Notes under the pieces: generated by a model | Databases searched by the model: none | Told to the model about the DNA's origin: nothing | The model's input: the letters and a program-made list of their open reading frames with translations, nothing else | Shown here: piece by piece, positions 43,145-56,029 of the stretch | How the letters are laid out: the number at the start of each line of letters is the position of its first letter | Numbering within the stretch: position 1 is the first letter of the stretch | Program-made: the position numbers and the translations under genes | Origin: Cylicocyclus nassatus | Taxonomy: Eukaryota; Nematoda; Chromadorea; Rhabditida; Strongylidae | Reading direction: 5' to 3' | Length of the DNA: 64,000 nucleotides | Assembly (NCBI GenBank): GCA_958299035.1 | Contig: CATQJL010000223.1 | Location: forward strand, 69,857,006-69,921,005

Positions 43145-44068
43145 CTAGGCTGTTGCATAAGTTCTGTCCGATTTGAATTTTTGAGTTTAAAATGTCATAA
43201 CTTCTTTCAGAGTCAACTTTTTTCCAAGGTCTTAGTTTCTATGTGTTGAGCAGTCCCTTGGCTAAAAAATGCATATTGAGATCTGCGCAAATCTTTGTTA
43301 AGGAAGAACCAAGAATGCAAAAACTTCGCAGCGTTTTTCTTCGAATCTGTCTTTTTTGACATGGTAACGCTCCCTTATGAAAATTGATAGGCATCTTTTC
43401 TAATAATGGATGGATAGAGAAATTTTCGTAGATTATTATGCAACATAAAAGAGCCCATAGGGTTTGCGCTGCCGAGAGATTTTTTTGACCGAACAAAAAA
43501 TTAGCCACTTTTTGACCTCGCTTCAGCACATGTGTGCATGCCTATTTATGAACTACGAACGTTTTACAACTGACGTGAGCGCCGAAAAGGAATTGGTGGA
43601 TGGGCCCTGTTAGCTCTTGCTTTGCCCTAGCACCTCCAACTTTGAGCTTGTCGATTACTTCTATTCGCAGAAAGTTATTGCTTGTAAAACATCTATACCA
43701 AAGATTTATGTTCGAGGATAAATTTCACTAGCAAGACGTATTCTTCATGGGACCGAACTTCTGCATATACTAGCATTCCATACCCTTATTCCGAAGCCAA
43801 TGAAAGAACCTGACTTGAAGGGCGCATTGTGGAGATATCCTCGCAAGGACATATTTCTAGGGATAGAACGTACCTCGGCCACTTAGAGATTTTAGGCCTG
43901 TGATCTCCGTACACTAAGAATTTTATTGAATTCTGGTATGCTTTAGAAAGCGCAAGGAAAGCACTTTTCAATGATACCAACCGTATCGAATTAGAGATGA
44001 AATTCTCTTAGAACAGCTGCTTCAAACATGAGGCAAAAAAATCGGACAGAACTTATGCAACAGCCTAG
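43145..44068. mobile_element. Mariner-type element M1 inserted in PLE1
   Basis: Perfect inverted ends of about 28 bp starting CTAGGCTGTTGCATAAG, flanked by TA at 43143-43144 and 44069-44070. Removing it restores the order of PLE1 text from the Cys-rich linker to the GIY-YIG domain, which confirms the insertion. 924 bp. The longest internal frame (43239-43529, minus, 96 codons) has no motif that I can assign to a transposase, so it is non-autonomous. Confidence 0.9.
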
Positions 44069-44070
44069 TA

Positions 44071-44362
44071 TGGTATCAGGTGTTGTCTACCTTATCACGT
44101 GTACAACATGTGGAGACACGTATATTGGCGAGACAAACCGCCCCTATGCACCCGCATCAAAGAACACTTAGATGGTTTCAGCAAGGGCAATGTAGCTACT
44201 CCGTTAGGCATGCATCGCAGGCTCAGCCATGACGACGCGGAGGTGGGAGTGCAGGTTCGAATCCTGGCGCGTGAACCCGAGATCGTAGCGCGCAAGACAC
44301 TCGAAGCGTTTTGGATAGCCGCCCAAAATCCAAAAATCAACCGGAAGGATGAGTGCCACTAA
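44071..44362 (+). pseudogene. PLE1 GIY-YIG endonuclease domain
   Basis: C-terminal nuclease of the Penelope-like element, thought to nick target DNA to prime reverse transcription. VVYLITCTTCGDTYIGETNR gives the paired YLI..YIG core. CTRIKEHLDGF carries the conserved Arg and the E-H helix, and TLEAFWIAAQNPKINRKDE carries the catalytic Glu and the N-P-K-N-R tail typical of PLEs. The domain itself is open over about 97 codons, ending at TAA 44360-44362. That stop is also the target site of the next insertion. The domain looks intact, but the protein is broken upstream. Confidence 0.85.
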
Positions 44363-44453
44363 GGCAGGTGCTATACTCCTCGAGGAATATAGCATGGCGA
44401 CGATCGATATGCATCAAAAACGTGCAAAACCAGCAATTTTTGTCGCCGATATT

Positions 44454-44586
44454 GGCGATCGCCAGTCGCTACGACGGGCGATCGCCAGTCGCTACGACGG
44501 GCGATCGCCAGTCGCTACGACGGGCGATCGCCAGTCGCTACGACGGGCGATCGCCAGTCGCTACGACTGGCGATCGCCAGTCGCCA
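44454..44586 (+). repeat. 23-bp tandem array 1
   Basis: About five and a half near-perfect direct copies of a 23-bp unit beginning GCGATCGCCAGTCGCTACGA. Each unit contains the 8-bp palindrome GCGATCGC. Confidence 0.9.
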
Positions 44587-44737
44587 AACAAGTTACCGTT
44601 AAGTGTTGAATGTGAAAAACTGGTCTTGCAGTTCATTCTTTTTAGGGCGACCTCACCGGCTGGTGAGTACTTTAAAATGGGGGAAATGAGTAATGATCGC
44701 CAATATCGGCGACTACACGTTTGATACGTATCGATTA

Positions 44738-44852
44738 GCGACGGGCGATCGCCAGTCGCTATGACGGGCGATCGCCAGTCGCTACGACGGGCGATCGCCA
44801 GTCGCTACGACGGGCGATCGCCAGTCGCTACGACTGGCGATCGCCCATCGCC
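44738..44852 (+). repeat. 23-bp tandem array 2
   Basis: About four and a half copies of the same 23-bp unit, separated from array 1 by about 150 bp of AT-rich sequence inside the same MITE. Confidence 0.9.
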
Positions 44853-44888
44853 ATGCTTTACTCCTCGAGGAGTATAGCACCTGCCTAA

Positions 44889-45291
44889 CGAGTTGTCACC
44901 TTATCAGAGCCTTTGTGGCTTTTGAATATTGAGGTCAGGTCAGGACCGGGTCACTAGATCAGTATAAAAGTAATGCAGTACAGTTCTTGATATAAGTGGT
45001 CTGCACCCACCTAATCTATTATCTCTTAAGGTGAGCACTGGCTTAATCTTGCGTTTTGGTTGATACTGTTGCTTTTCTAGAGGGTTGGGCTCTTTTCTGT
45101 AGTCGATAAGGCATTTGATCGGATAGTTCACTTATGTGTTTTCGACTTTTCAGACTCTGAAGAAGGCGAGTTTGCCGAAACGTCAGTCTGTTTATTGTGG
45201 AATAAATATCTGTACCAATCTTGGACGCTGCTAAAGAAATCAATCAGAAGATTCAAACTATGCCAAGATTTATGGATAGTCGAACATGGAT
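44889..45291 (+). other. PLE1 3' terminal region (pLTR-like)
   Basis: Follows the PLE1 stop once the MITE is removed. It contains the hammerhead (45151-45190), AATAAAT at about 45199, and at its end ATGGATAGTCGAACATGGAT, a repeat of the PLE1 ORF start at 40211. A terminal repeat running into the start of the element is what PLE pLTRs and tandem arrangements look like. Confidence 0.6.
45151..45190 (+). ncRNA. Type I hammerhead ribozyme, minimal PLE form
   Basis: Stem I pairs CAGACT (45151-45156) with AGTCTG (45185-45190), six perfect pairs. The core CTGAAGA is at 45157-45163. Stem II is GGC (45065+100 to 45167, i.e. 45165-45167) with GCC (45174-45176) and loop GAGTTT. GAAA is at 45177-45180. 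A minimal stem III of ACGT (45180-45183) leads to the cleavage triplet GTC, with predicted cut after C45184. All invariant core bases are present. PLEs are known to carry minimal hammerheads of this kind. A 2-bp stem III without a loop would act as a dimer (inference). Self-cleavage could process PLE RNA ends. Confidence 0.8.
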
Positions 45292-45793
45292 TCTGACAAA
45301 AATCACAATATCTCTAAAATCCACCCCGAATTCACGAGTATAAAGCACACCTTTTAGATTTTTTCAAACATGCAGCTCGGTCGCACCATTCTGCTTCGAG
45401 GAATTATTCGTCCTTCTTCCATGCGATTTTTTTACGTAAGTATCAGCACGGTAGAGCGTCTTTTGGTCGCGAGTTTTTTAATCTATTCAGGCTGGTTGAG
45501 TTTGGAAAGGTGCATATTGTACTAGTGAAATTAGGCTAATAATCGGACGTAAATGGCTGAGTTGTATTCAAACCTCTGAAGGCTTACGTTTGTTCTGCCC
45601 TCTCCCACTTTAGTGGTAATGAGGTATTTGCGGTGCAGTGTGAAATGAATATGATACGTAGTTTATAGATGTTTATTCTAAGTCATCTAATTGCAACACG
45701 TTCTAAGATCCCATATCGTATCACCTTCCTACCGAGGAGCCTCAAAGAGCATGCTATTAATATCGACATCGTCTTATTTGAAATGAAAAATTA

Positions 45794-47110
<1,317 letters not shown>

Positions 47111-47802
47111 TTCGTATATAAAAAGCGTCGCTTCATATGTACCTACTTCCACAATGGGCTAAGGCCACAGGGCCGTCTTCTAAAAATTGATGAATCTCGT
47201 AGTAATATCTATTTGACAAAAAAGCTCTTCTGACGTTCCTTGTCAAGCTTGAGCCGTCAAGTTGTCAAGCTCACTTGTGAGAAGTGCAGGGATAAACCAT
47301 TCGAATGCATGGTTGCACATAGTAAAGAAAAAATTGTTTGGTTCTTTTTTATTGAAGTTCTCGATCGTATCGATGGTTGGCTTGTTTCCACACCAAGATT
47401 AAACCACAGAAAAGCTCAAGTTAATTCTTCGTTGTGTGGCCACTTTATGTGAGGCATTTATCCTTGAGCGAGTTCGATGAGTTGGCGCGAAATTTGAATA
47501 TCATGTTTTTGTACTTCTGTGCAAAGCAGCTAAAAACCGACTAGGCTGTCTTTCTACAACTTGCATCTGTTTCTTGTATTGATAGCTGTGAAAAACTGTG
47601 GGCCGCCAAACTGTTATTTATATGGCAAGAGCAGGCTTGTGTGAAAAAAAATTACAAGTTTATGATCTTTTTTAGCTCTTGAACATTTTGTTACCAGGAA
47701 TTTATCTCGAAACAAGACAACTTGTAGAGCACCGTTTCATGATAACTGGCACAGCACTATATCCTCCCTTACAGTCTAACTATGCGGTAAAAGATGATAA
47801 CG

Positions 47803-47973
47803 GGGCTCGGCACAACTGGTACGGTCAAGCTGGATATCGTTTTCGGCAAAAAGACAGACAAAGAGGATGTCGTTTATGTGGCCGAAAAGACAGGGTCAAA
47901 GGGGACTTTGTACTTTCGAGGTCAAAGGGGCCTCTGTTCTGAAATTTTCCTGGTGCCATCTCTTGCCGAGCCC
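47803..47973. mobile_element. Small MITE present only in duplication copy 1
   Basis: Inverted ends GGGCTCGGCA (47803-47812) and TGCCGAGCCC (47964-47973). The segment is absent at the matching place in copy 2 (after CGTAAAAG near 57933). It contains a 60-codon frame (47794-47976, with VKLDIVFGKKTDKEDVVYVA) that reads like protein but matches nothing I know. Confidence 0.5.
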
Positions 47974-48290
47974 TGACTGGTAATCAATTATCTGGGTGCA
48001 TTCTTGAGACACTGTGGTCAGCTTTTATCGGTGTGCTCCCCTGATTTAGATTTTATTGTAATGTTCCCTATCAGCTAAGTTGAAGAGTAAAATTGAAAGC
48101 GAAGTTGTTGCCATTCTCCTCCACCTTGCGGATGCCTTAGGGAGAATAAATTGTGGCCTGCATGATTATTGGCACAATAATTGCAGCAGGGCGGAAACTA
48201 TGCTCACCAAATAAGGTCCTCTAAAATTCGAGTTACACAGCTAGGCTAACATTCAGTCTATTTCTTCATGTATGCTTTGAGCAACCAACT

Positions 48291-48310
48291 AACAACGTAT
48301 ATAGTGCAAT
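48291..48310. other. Empty Helitron insertion site
   Basis: AACAACGTATATAGTGCAAT is uninterrupted here. In the sister copy the Helitron 58773-59276 lies between CGTATA and TAGTGCAAT. Confidence 0.9.
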
Positions 48311-50146
48311 ACACAACTGATTGCTTACACCAGCCAGTGTATTTGAGCAAATTGACCTCCGAATGAATAACCTTACATGTTGTTTTCCAGAAATAGTGTG
48401 CTGATGAGAGAGTCTGTACAAACTTTGCCAGTCATGCTATATTCGCTATACTCAATAGCAAACGTTTGAGAAATTCGTGATATAGAAAAATGCTCCCAAA
48501 AGCAGTCATTGCAAGAACCGTCGCTCTTGCCTCCCACCTTAGAATTTCTCTGTTTTTGCATTAGATGTAGGCTCATGTATTGAACCAAAAATTACCCATT
48601 ATGCAAAAACTATCGTATTCCAAGGTTGATACAAAACAGCCACTGCCTTGATTGTCGAGCTGGTCAATGTCACCAAAATTACCCAGATCAAAATTTAGCA
48701 AATGTCTGCAAAATTACCAGCTATGCATTCATGCCAAACCTAGTGTCATCAAAACGTTTTTGTCTAAGATTTGTTTGAATATTGAAAACACGACGATCGC
48801 ATTCACCTAATAAATCCCAATAAGTCAATAAATAATCAATAAGCAATACATCAATCAATTTTCTATGGGTGGACTTTAGTCTGCTGCTATCTCGAAAATG
48901 GGTGGAAATTCTTAAAGGAAATCTCGAAGAAGAACTTCGTTTTTGTTTCTAGGGCAAACTTTCTTTCAGTTTCTGATTCGGATTCTATGATTCTCTACCA
49001 AGTGTAAGACCTCAACTTGATAGTTTTCTTTGATACTTTAAGCTTTTTTTCCTCAATTTGAGCAATGTTATTTTGAAATTTATCTGCAATCATAGGGAGT
49101 AAAAATCTTTAATATATTACAAAATCTTCTTTGCTCAGCTTTTTTCAGGTTTTGCTCATTGAACTCATTTTGTTATCATTTTACAGCTTTATCAGGTAGG
49201 GTTGGACAAAACTTCTTAATGATATGAAGTTTCTTTTGCTAGCGCGTTCCTTCCACCTTTTTGTTCCCAGAGTCCTGCGGATCCCGACCGGCTCATTATA
49301 CACTCTGTATTTGTGAGTCAGTATCGATAAAGATATGGTTGTTGGAGAGGGAAGGGCTTCAAAAAATATTCATCTTTTGATAAACTCAGTGAAAACTTAT
49401 AAATTTGTAATGAGGTTCCTATTATGGCATTGCAAAGCATGTTTTCGTTAGGACAAATAGAATGTAAAGGTTGCGAGGTTTTTGATAAACCACTCCATCA
49501 AAAATTTTGATATCCTAAGTTTTAATTATGTCCAACCTGCTTATCAGCCATAGTGAATAGAATTTGATGAAACCTCACAAAATTTCTATTGAGATCGTGA
49601 AATGAGTTCATTTTATCTCATAATTTCGATCAAAAATAATAAGTCTATGAACATTTTTTTAGCGTACGTGCTTTGATTAACTACTAGTCCATTTACTTCC
49701 AGCTATTCTGCACATAATGTTTCCAGAGATGGCTTCAATCCTAGATGTTAGTGCTCGTTGTTCATCATAAAGAATGAGAGACTTCTTGAACTATTATTAG
49801 CATAGAATTGTTTACTTACGAATACCTCTTTTTGAATTACGGAGATGATATTCATGTACCAGATACGAGAACCGATGATGCTGACCTCAAGCTACATTTC
49901 GGCTCTAAACGTTATTTATAATCCTGCTAAAGAGTTGAATGACAAGCGCTTAAGAGTTCGAAATGTGAATGTATTATGGAAGGCATAGAAATGAGTCTTT
50001 TTTGAGTATGTGTCAAATTGAACTGAGACGAGCTTCGTACAAACGTGCAATAGGCGTATGCATTTTTCAAAATTTCGACTCAAAGGATCACTCTGGCTAA
50101 GCTTCCTAAACTTCACAAATTTAACGTTAATTTCAGAACTGCAGCT

Positions 50147-50565
50147 ATGCTCATAAAACTTATTGCTTTATCTTCAACCTTCATCGCAGCGAGTGAAATA
50201 TGTAGTAGGTAAAGGATCAACAAAGGAGGATGAACTTCTTGGAGGAGGTTACGTGCCATCATATCCGTTTTCATTAGAAGAGATTAGAATACTGGTTTGT
50301 ACAACTGTATTCACTAATTCTGCAGAGTAACCTAAATCGTTAAGTGCGGTTTTTGCAAAAAAGATTCTACATCTTCTCATGGTGTACTTGCTGCTTACCA
50401 CATCAACTGCAAGTAATTGCATTGTTTGACATAAAACCTCCGCAACCCAAGCGTCATGGCAAGAATAAGAAAGGAAAGAAGAGCAAGAAAGGGAAAGGAA
50501 GTAAGAAAAACACGAAGAGAAGACAGAAGAGAAAGCAAAAGAAAGTAAAAAAGGGAAGACACTGA
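50147..50565 (+). pseudogene. Putative secreted-protein gene, duplication copy 1, frameshifted
   Basis: Counterpart of 61131-61310. A TTAATTTCAG splice-acceptor pattern precedes ATG 50147. The start MLIKLIALSSTFIAASE resembles a short signal peptide. A roughly 4-base difference after ATATGTA shifts the frame, after which DELLGGGYVPSYPFSLEEI matches copy 2. Beyond a possible donor at 50295 (CTG|GTTTGT), a frame at about 50344-50565 ends in a strongly basic tail rich in Lys (KRHGKNKKGKKSKKGKG). If spliced together this would be a secreted, Lys-rich protein. If not, the tail is chance. No family recognised. Confidence 0.4.
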
Positions 50566-50600
50566 TATGGCTGGAACAAGGACATGCGTATTTTTCCTAT

Positions 50601-52384
50601 GTTATGAGTGCTGAAATATTGCACTGTTCATCACATTTGATAAAATTATCTGGTGCAAAGTTCGACCTCACAATTCAATTTGGTGACATGGTTAAGTCTG
50701 TTCCTTGCTCAAGAAAATGAGAAGCGTCGACAATGCTCTAAACATCCTTTATAACTAAAAAATTTGTAAATGGTAATTGGTATGCTTATTATAATGCTTA
50801 TGTGATGTAATGCTGGCAAAAAAATCCCAAAAAATTACATTTTTTCTTGTATACGGTATATGTTTTACTAGTACACTTCCACGGTTCGATAATACGTTGA
50901 GGACATTTTTCATAGGTCCGTCCCTTTGGACGAAAAAATTTCGTGCATCTCTACCCTTGGCTGCATGTGTGTATGCACGCATCCATGCACGAAATGAAAA
51001 ATGTGCAAGTTTTGCCCCCCGTGGCAAGCTCCGTCCACTCGGCCAAAAATGTCGGAAATTGTCTAAATTTCAAGAATTCCTACGAATTCCTACACTTTAA
51101 AAAAATGGACGGGCTTGCCACCAAGAGGGCGGAGTTCGACGGTGAACGGAGACTGGCTTAAAAGTCTGAAGTCTCCGCGTTTTTCTACGGCTTTGTCTAT
51201 ACTTTTGTGCACAAAAAGGGTCTTTTTGAGAAGCATAAGAGTGAGCAGAGTTTGCCAAAAGGGGCGGGGCTAACATATAGAGCACATCTGAGCTTATGTT
51301 GACTCCTTGAACACAAAGTGAGAGGACTGGAGAGATAGTATCAAAATTAAGACCGTCGCGCATTATTGCGCGGCATCGTTCACAGAGACAGGCTGTCTGC
51401 CGAGCACCACCACTGCGCGGCTTTGTCGTCAACATGTTGAGTTTGCTGATTCCTCCCTTATGAAGGGGCATATAATAGGCTTATAAGTCTGTCAATGCAG
51501 AATGATTCAGTTTGCAAAGTAGTAAAATATCGATCAAGTCGGTCAAATGCACGAGCTGAAATGAACCAAATGTAACGTGTACTGACGCATATTACAGACT
51601 CCGTTACTAAATCCTTCGCGAAAAAGTCTCTGTCTTTGCATGATGTGGCGTTGAAAATTGACCATCTATTCGTGCACAGCATTAGGAATAAGGATAACTT
51701 ACTTTAACAAAATAATGTTAGAAATTAGGATTTAGGCATATCAGCATGATCGGTCGCGCTCATATCTTTGTCAATGTCACTCTGACTCTCTGCGAGCTGA
51801 AGTTACAACGTTTGCAAAGAAAAAAATAATCGTAAAATCGCTCTAATCAGGCACTTTCGCCCCTGAGAACAAAAAAAGAACATTTTCTCCATAAATTATC
51901 TTAACATTTTTAGTTTGTACATACATCTATATTACACTTAGCCAGCTCAATCTGATGGTGTGGCTCGCGCGGCACAGACTCCTATTTTCCTTTCATTAGC
52001 TTCATATCTTATCTCGATACAATAAGAGATTTATTCGAGGCCAAAGCGAAGCCATAAAGTAGACAAATGGGACAGTCAAACACACAATGGTGGATTTTTT
52101 TGAGGTGCGGGGGGGGGGAAGGGCTTTTACGTGTAGAAAATGCTCCGAAAGCAGAAATCTGTTATTCTCGGGTTTTCTATGCTTGACTGATATTTGAGAT
52201 GTGTAGCAGGTAAAATTGTGGTTATTCATCTTGCTCAGGTTTGCAGCGTTAGGTTTGCAAGTTTTGCTTGCTTTCCGAACTCTCTTTCTGTTTAAGTGAA
52301 AGAAAATTACATCAAATATAGTGGATCAGAGACCTTTCAGGTTTTCTCTTACTTTTTATCTCAAAAAATAACATTTTGCATCTC
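50601..52384. other. Unassigned stretch between duplication copies (left)
   Basis: No supported gene. A weak inverted repeat pairs GTGGCAAGC..GTCCA near 51022 with its complement near 51107. The 124-codon minus frame at 51097-51471 has no recognisable domain. Confidence 0.4.
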
Positions 52385-52470
52385 TAATGACGTGAGGACG
52401 AGTAACATAATGGTATGATGCGCCGCTAGGACCAGATCGGATTAAGGCTCGATCCGCCCAAAGCCAACCA
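52385..52470 (+). repeat. tRNA-like (SINE-like) segment
   Basis: GTAACATAATGGTATGATGC resembles a tRNA D-arm with box A. GGCTCGATCCG about 45 bases on resembles box B. A full cloverleaf does not form by eye, so it is a tRNA pseudogene or SINE head at best. Confidence 0.3.
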
Positions 52471-54390
52471 GGCCCTCTACCCTCAGGGGCCGGTAAATTT
52501 GTACCAGAGCAATTTGAAAGGATAAATGCACATACTTGATGATTGGTTGGCTCACGCAAGTCAAATACATTGGATTAGTTGCTGGAGTTTTTGTTGTTGA
52601 TTCGTTGAAATCGAACAGTGACAACTGTTCTCTATTATTTGCGCAGCTTATAGTAAAGCTAAGCAATCAGTGTTCGAATATGTTCAAACTCTTAAAAACA
52701 GCAATAATGTTTGAATGGTAGCGCAATTGAAGTTCGCTCAACACAATTAGAAGCAGCTGTCAGCAGCTGGTTATTATAATCCATCCTGTTCAAATTACAG
52801 AAAAGAAGGCAGTTGATAGCTCAGAACATGTGGGTAATGTTTGCATTTACCATACAAATTAATAGAGCAAGTGTAAACTATAATAGCACTATTGGAAGAT
52901 TACCTATAAATCTCCTTGTTTTCATTGATGGTTGAAATGTTTGCATCATGCGACTTACTTATCACAAGCTTTTCAGCACAGTGGATGGCTAGGAAATTGT
53001 TACAAGCACCTTGTGCACTAGGGTGAGTCAGAAGTAATGAGAACTTCGTATCTCCTCCTAAACCTTAGTTAGAACGTAAGCAGGCAAATGCTCTAAACGG
53101 TATCGGATGCGGCTTTTCCTCCTTTTTCAAGCAGTCTTGATTTCCAACTAAATCACTTCGTAGTTGATGAAATACTTGCAGAAATTTTGAACCCAAGCGT
53201 TTGACGTTCAAATTGTACCGTTTTTTTTAAACGTGGCAAAAATTCTAGATTATTGTAATTCGAAACGGTAAGCGCTTGAATACTTTGCAAAATCAAGGTT
53301 TCGTAATAAACTGTTTTCGAAGCCCCATTTTGAAAGATTCTGTAAAGTTTGGTGCATTTTTGTTTCGAGCGATTTTTTGAAATATTGGGGCTTTTTGGAA
53401 AAATGATTTTAAAAATTCTCAAATTGCCAGTTTCGAAAGACCTAACAGGTGATTTGCATTGAGCAGAACCTGCCCTCTCTTTAGATAGTCGAATTTGTTT
53501 GAACTAAACATGAACTAAAAGTTCTGAGGATTAGCTAAACTCACAAAATTTGGGAAATTTTTTCGACAACTAAGAAGTCATCTGGGCCGTTGGTCTAGCT
53601 GCTGAAAAGAGAAAGAAAAGCTACATTTAATATGGTTTAGGGTACTCTTCTGTCACTAATCTACACAAATTGCTAAGAGTTCGAAAGGGTGCGCGAGAAG
53701 TTCTCATTACTTTTGACTTAACCTAATATAATAAGATTTTGCTTACCCTCGACAAAAACAAAGAGTATGAAATGGTTGACAAAAAAAGTTGGCAAAAAGA
53801 TATATTTTTTAATATTTTCTGAGGGTTTACACAATTGTAATTTCTCCTCGAATTTCGTCTCGCCTTTTAAACATCTAAAAAAATCCACTTTTTTACCGCA
53901 AACCACTCCTGGAAAGGAAATTACAATAAGTAAAATAGTACCTTAACAAAGCTGGATTGAATCGGAGCCAAAAGGCGATACTACAGAAGTAGAGAAGGTA
54001 AACAGCTGGAAAGTTGGAGAAAAACACAGCAGAGTTTGAGACGGATATATTAGTGATGTTGGCATTACTATCAGGAAAAAGGCAAGATTTGAAAAGTTTG
54101 GGTTTTCTTCGGGTCAAATTCTGTAAGATGGTTGCTAGCGAATTATAATGAAACTAGGTATATACTGAAACTAGATCTTTTGTTGTAAAGAATTTGGGTA
54201 AATACAGCAATTTGTGGAAAAGATGGATTTGCTGAAATAATTTTTTGAAACGACGTAAGCACTGTAGACCGTGCTTTACATAGCACATGATAAAAGTTTG
54301 TGGTAATACCAAGTAAGCATTGTTAACGTGAAAATGCTTATCAATAACGTAAATGGTAAGTTTCAAATCCATGCAATTGCCACCTCTATC
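52471..54390. other. Unassigned AT-rich stretch
   Basis: Nothing supported beyond short chance frames. Confidence 0.45.
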
Positions 54391-54392
54391 AG

Positions 54393-54520
54393 AGGCGCTT
54401 GCTCTCTGATCATTACCTAGATTAGGTCACGAAGCCCCAGCGTTCGAGCCGCCAAATCAGTCGAATCAAAGGGTACGCCAGTGCCGCTACAAAAAAAAAC
54501 AGGCAAAGCTCTCGATGGGT
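54393..54520 (+). repeat. Possible SINE relic
   Basis: A box-B-like GCGTTCGAGCCGC at about 54440 is followed about 50 bases later by an A-run (ACAAAAAAAAAACAGG). This is weak support for a tRNA-derived SINE. Confidence 0.25.
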
Positions 54521-56029
54521 TTATGTAAAGAGTAGAAAGAATAAAAAGAAAAGAGAGCATATGAGAGATTTCTTACCAGCTTATTTCGTTAATTTTGCAT
54601 TTTGTGTGACATGAAACAATGATGCACTACTTAGAAATAAAAAAAAGTAAAAGCACCTTTGTAGATGAACTTCTTTTGATATGTTTTCACAGCGCTCAAC
54701 ATAGGTAGCGCTTTTGCAAGCCCCATGTCGTTTTTTTATGAGAAAGAAAACAAAAGGAAACCCGTCAAGCTTCCACTCGAAAAAATGGCAAGAGATCAGA
54801 AAGCACTACTCTCTTTTAAGAAACTATAGCATTTCACACTGCTCAAATGGTTGCCTAAGGGTTGCTAGCTTTATTTTTCAGTGAAACACACGAAGCTACT
54901 GTGCCACTACGATGCCAGCCTCTCTCCTAGGATGAAAAAATTCAGTCAGCCACAAACTTATGATTCTCATGTGAAAATTTGTCAATCTCATTAACTGATT
55001 ATAACCAAATTGATCTATGCTTCCGTTTCTCTTCATAGCTTCTGTACGAGACTCCCCTTTTCGATACATTCGAAACAAAACTTATGAGTTTCAATTCGTT
55101 ATGATCATGCATATTTACAAAGAAAAGGCAAAAACAATAGAGAGGTTTGTTCATGTTTATGAGTTATAAGTTCGTTCCACTTTAACTAAAAGCAATCCAT
55201 AAACTTCAGAATCAAATACTCGGAAAAACGGCAATTCGCCCTATTGAATTCTATTGAAAAGTTTATGAGCCACTAACGGGTTCACATGCATGTTTCAAAC
55301 GCTGAGATACTCCCACATGGATAATTTCATAAGCTTCAAAACCACGAACCCAGGTTTGTCTAGCTTTCTACAGTTTGTAGATCTCAAAAAATGTCAGATT
55401 TAGCGTCAAAAATCTTAAAAGAAAAGACATTTTCCAACATTCGACCTGTATCTTTTTCTCACCTTCTATTTCTGAAGAGTAATGCAGCAAGTGTGCTTAT
55501 GAATTTTTTATGATATACGTATGCGTGAACAAGTCGGAGGTCCCCGGAACTTTTCTAGGCAGAGTTCTGGTTTTTTTTGCAACTTCCGGGCTTCTGATAG
55601 TCATTGGATTTTGATTTAGAACTAAATGTTAAAGGCATTTAGTGCGTAACTTTCACGGTATTTTGCAGAGCTTGCTCTGCTCTATTGACACGTATCTAGA
55701 GCTTTTTAAAATCCTCTATCAATTTTTTTCACTTTGCCTGCCTAGGAGCTGTTGGAACGAAGAGTGGAAACGGACAGAATCACTCTAATAGACAAATTGG
55801 TAATTGGATTTTTTAGCCATTCGGGACGTTGGTCACGAATATTGTAAGCATATTCGTCACAGTAGCGTTCTATGGGGATACGACAGACTTACAGTATCGA
55901 GGATATCGACTATCGATTAAGAATACTCAAGAGATGCATAAGGTCCTGCTGTGTCATTCACACAGCTGCTACAGGACCTCAAGTCATGTGGGCAATGTGT
56001 TAGGCAATGTGAAAACCAAAGATTTTCCT
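54521..56029. other. Unassigned AT-rich stretch
   Basis: No gene or repeat boundary supported. Confidence 0.45.

Larger units (their letters stand above)
44363..44885. mobile_element. Harbinger-type MITE at the PLE1 stop codon
   Basis: Inverted ends GGCAGGTGCTATACTCCTCG and its complement, flanked by TAA at 44360-44362 and 44886-44888. A 3-bp TWA duplication is characteristic of PIF/Harbinger. It holds two arrays of a 23-bp GC-rich unit (see the separate entries). No coding. Confidence 0.8.

Noticed and set aside
44250..44275. Perfect tRNA-like B box (GGTTCGAATCC)
   Set aside because: It lies inside the PLE1 endonuclease reading frame (VQVRILARE) and no cloverleaf surrounds it.
44454..44852. 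CRISPR-like array of 23-bp repeats
   Set aside because: Units are directly adjacent with no unique spacers, inside a TIR-bounded MITE of an animal genome.
44454..44852. GCGATCGC repeats as the cyanobacterial HIP1 motif
   Set aside because: All occur in one tandem array in animal-type mobile DNA; the match is by chance.
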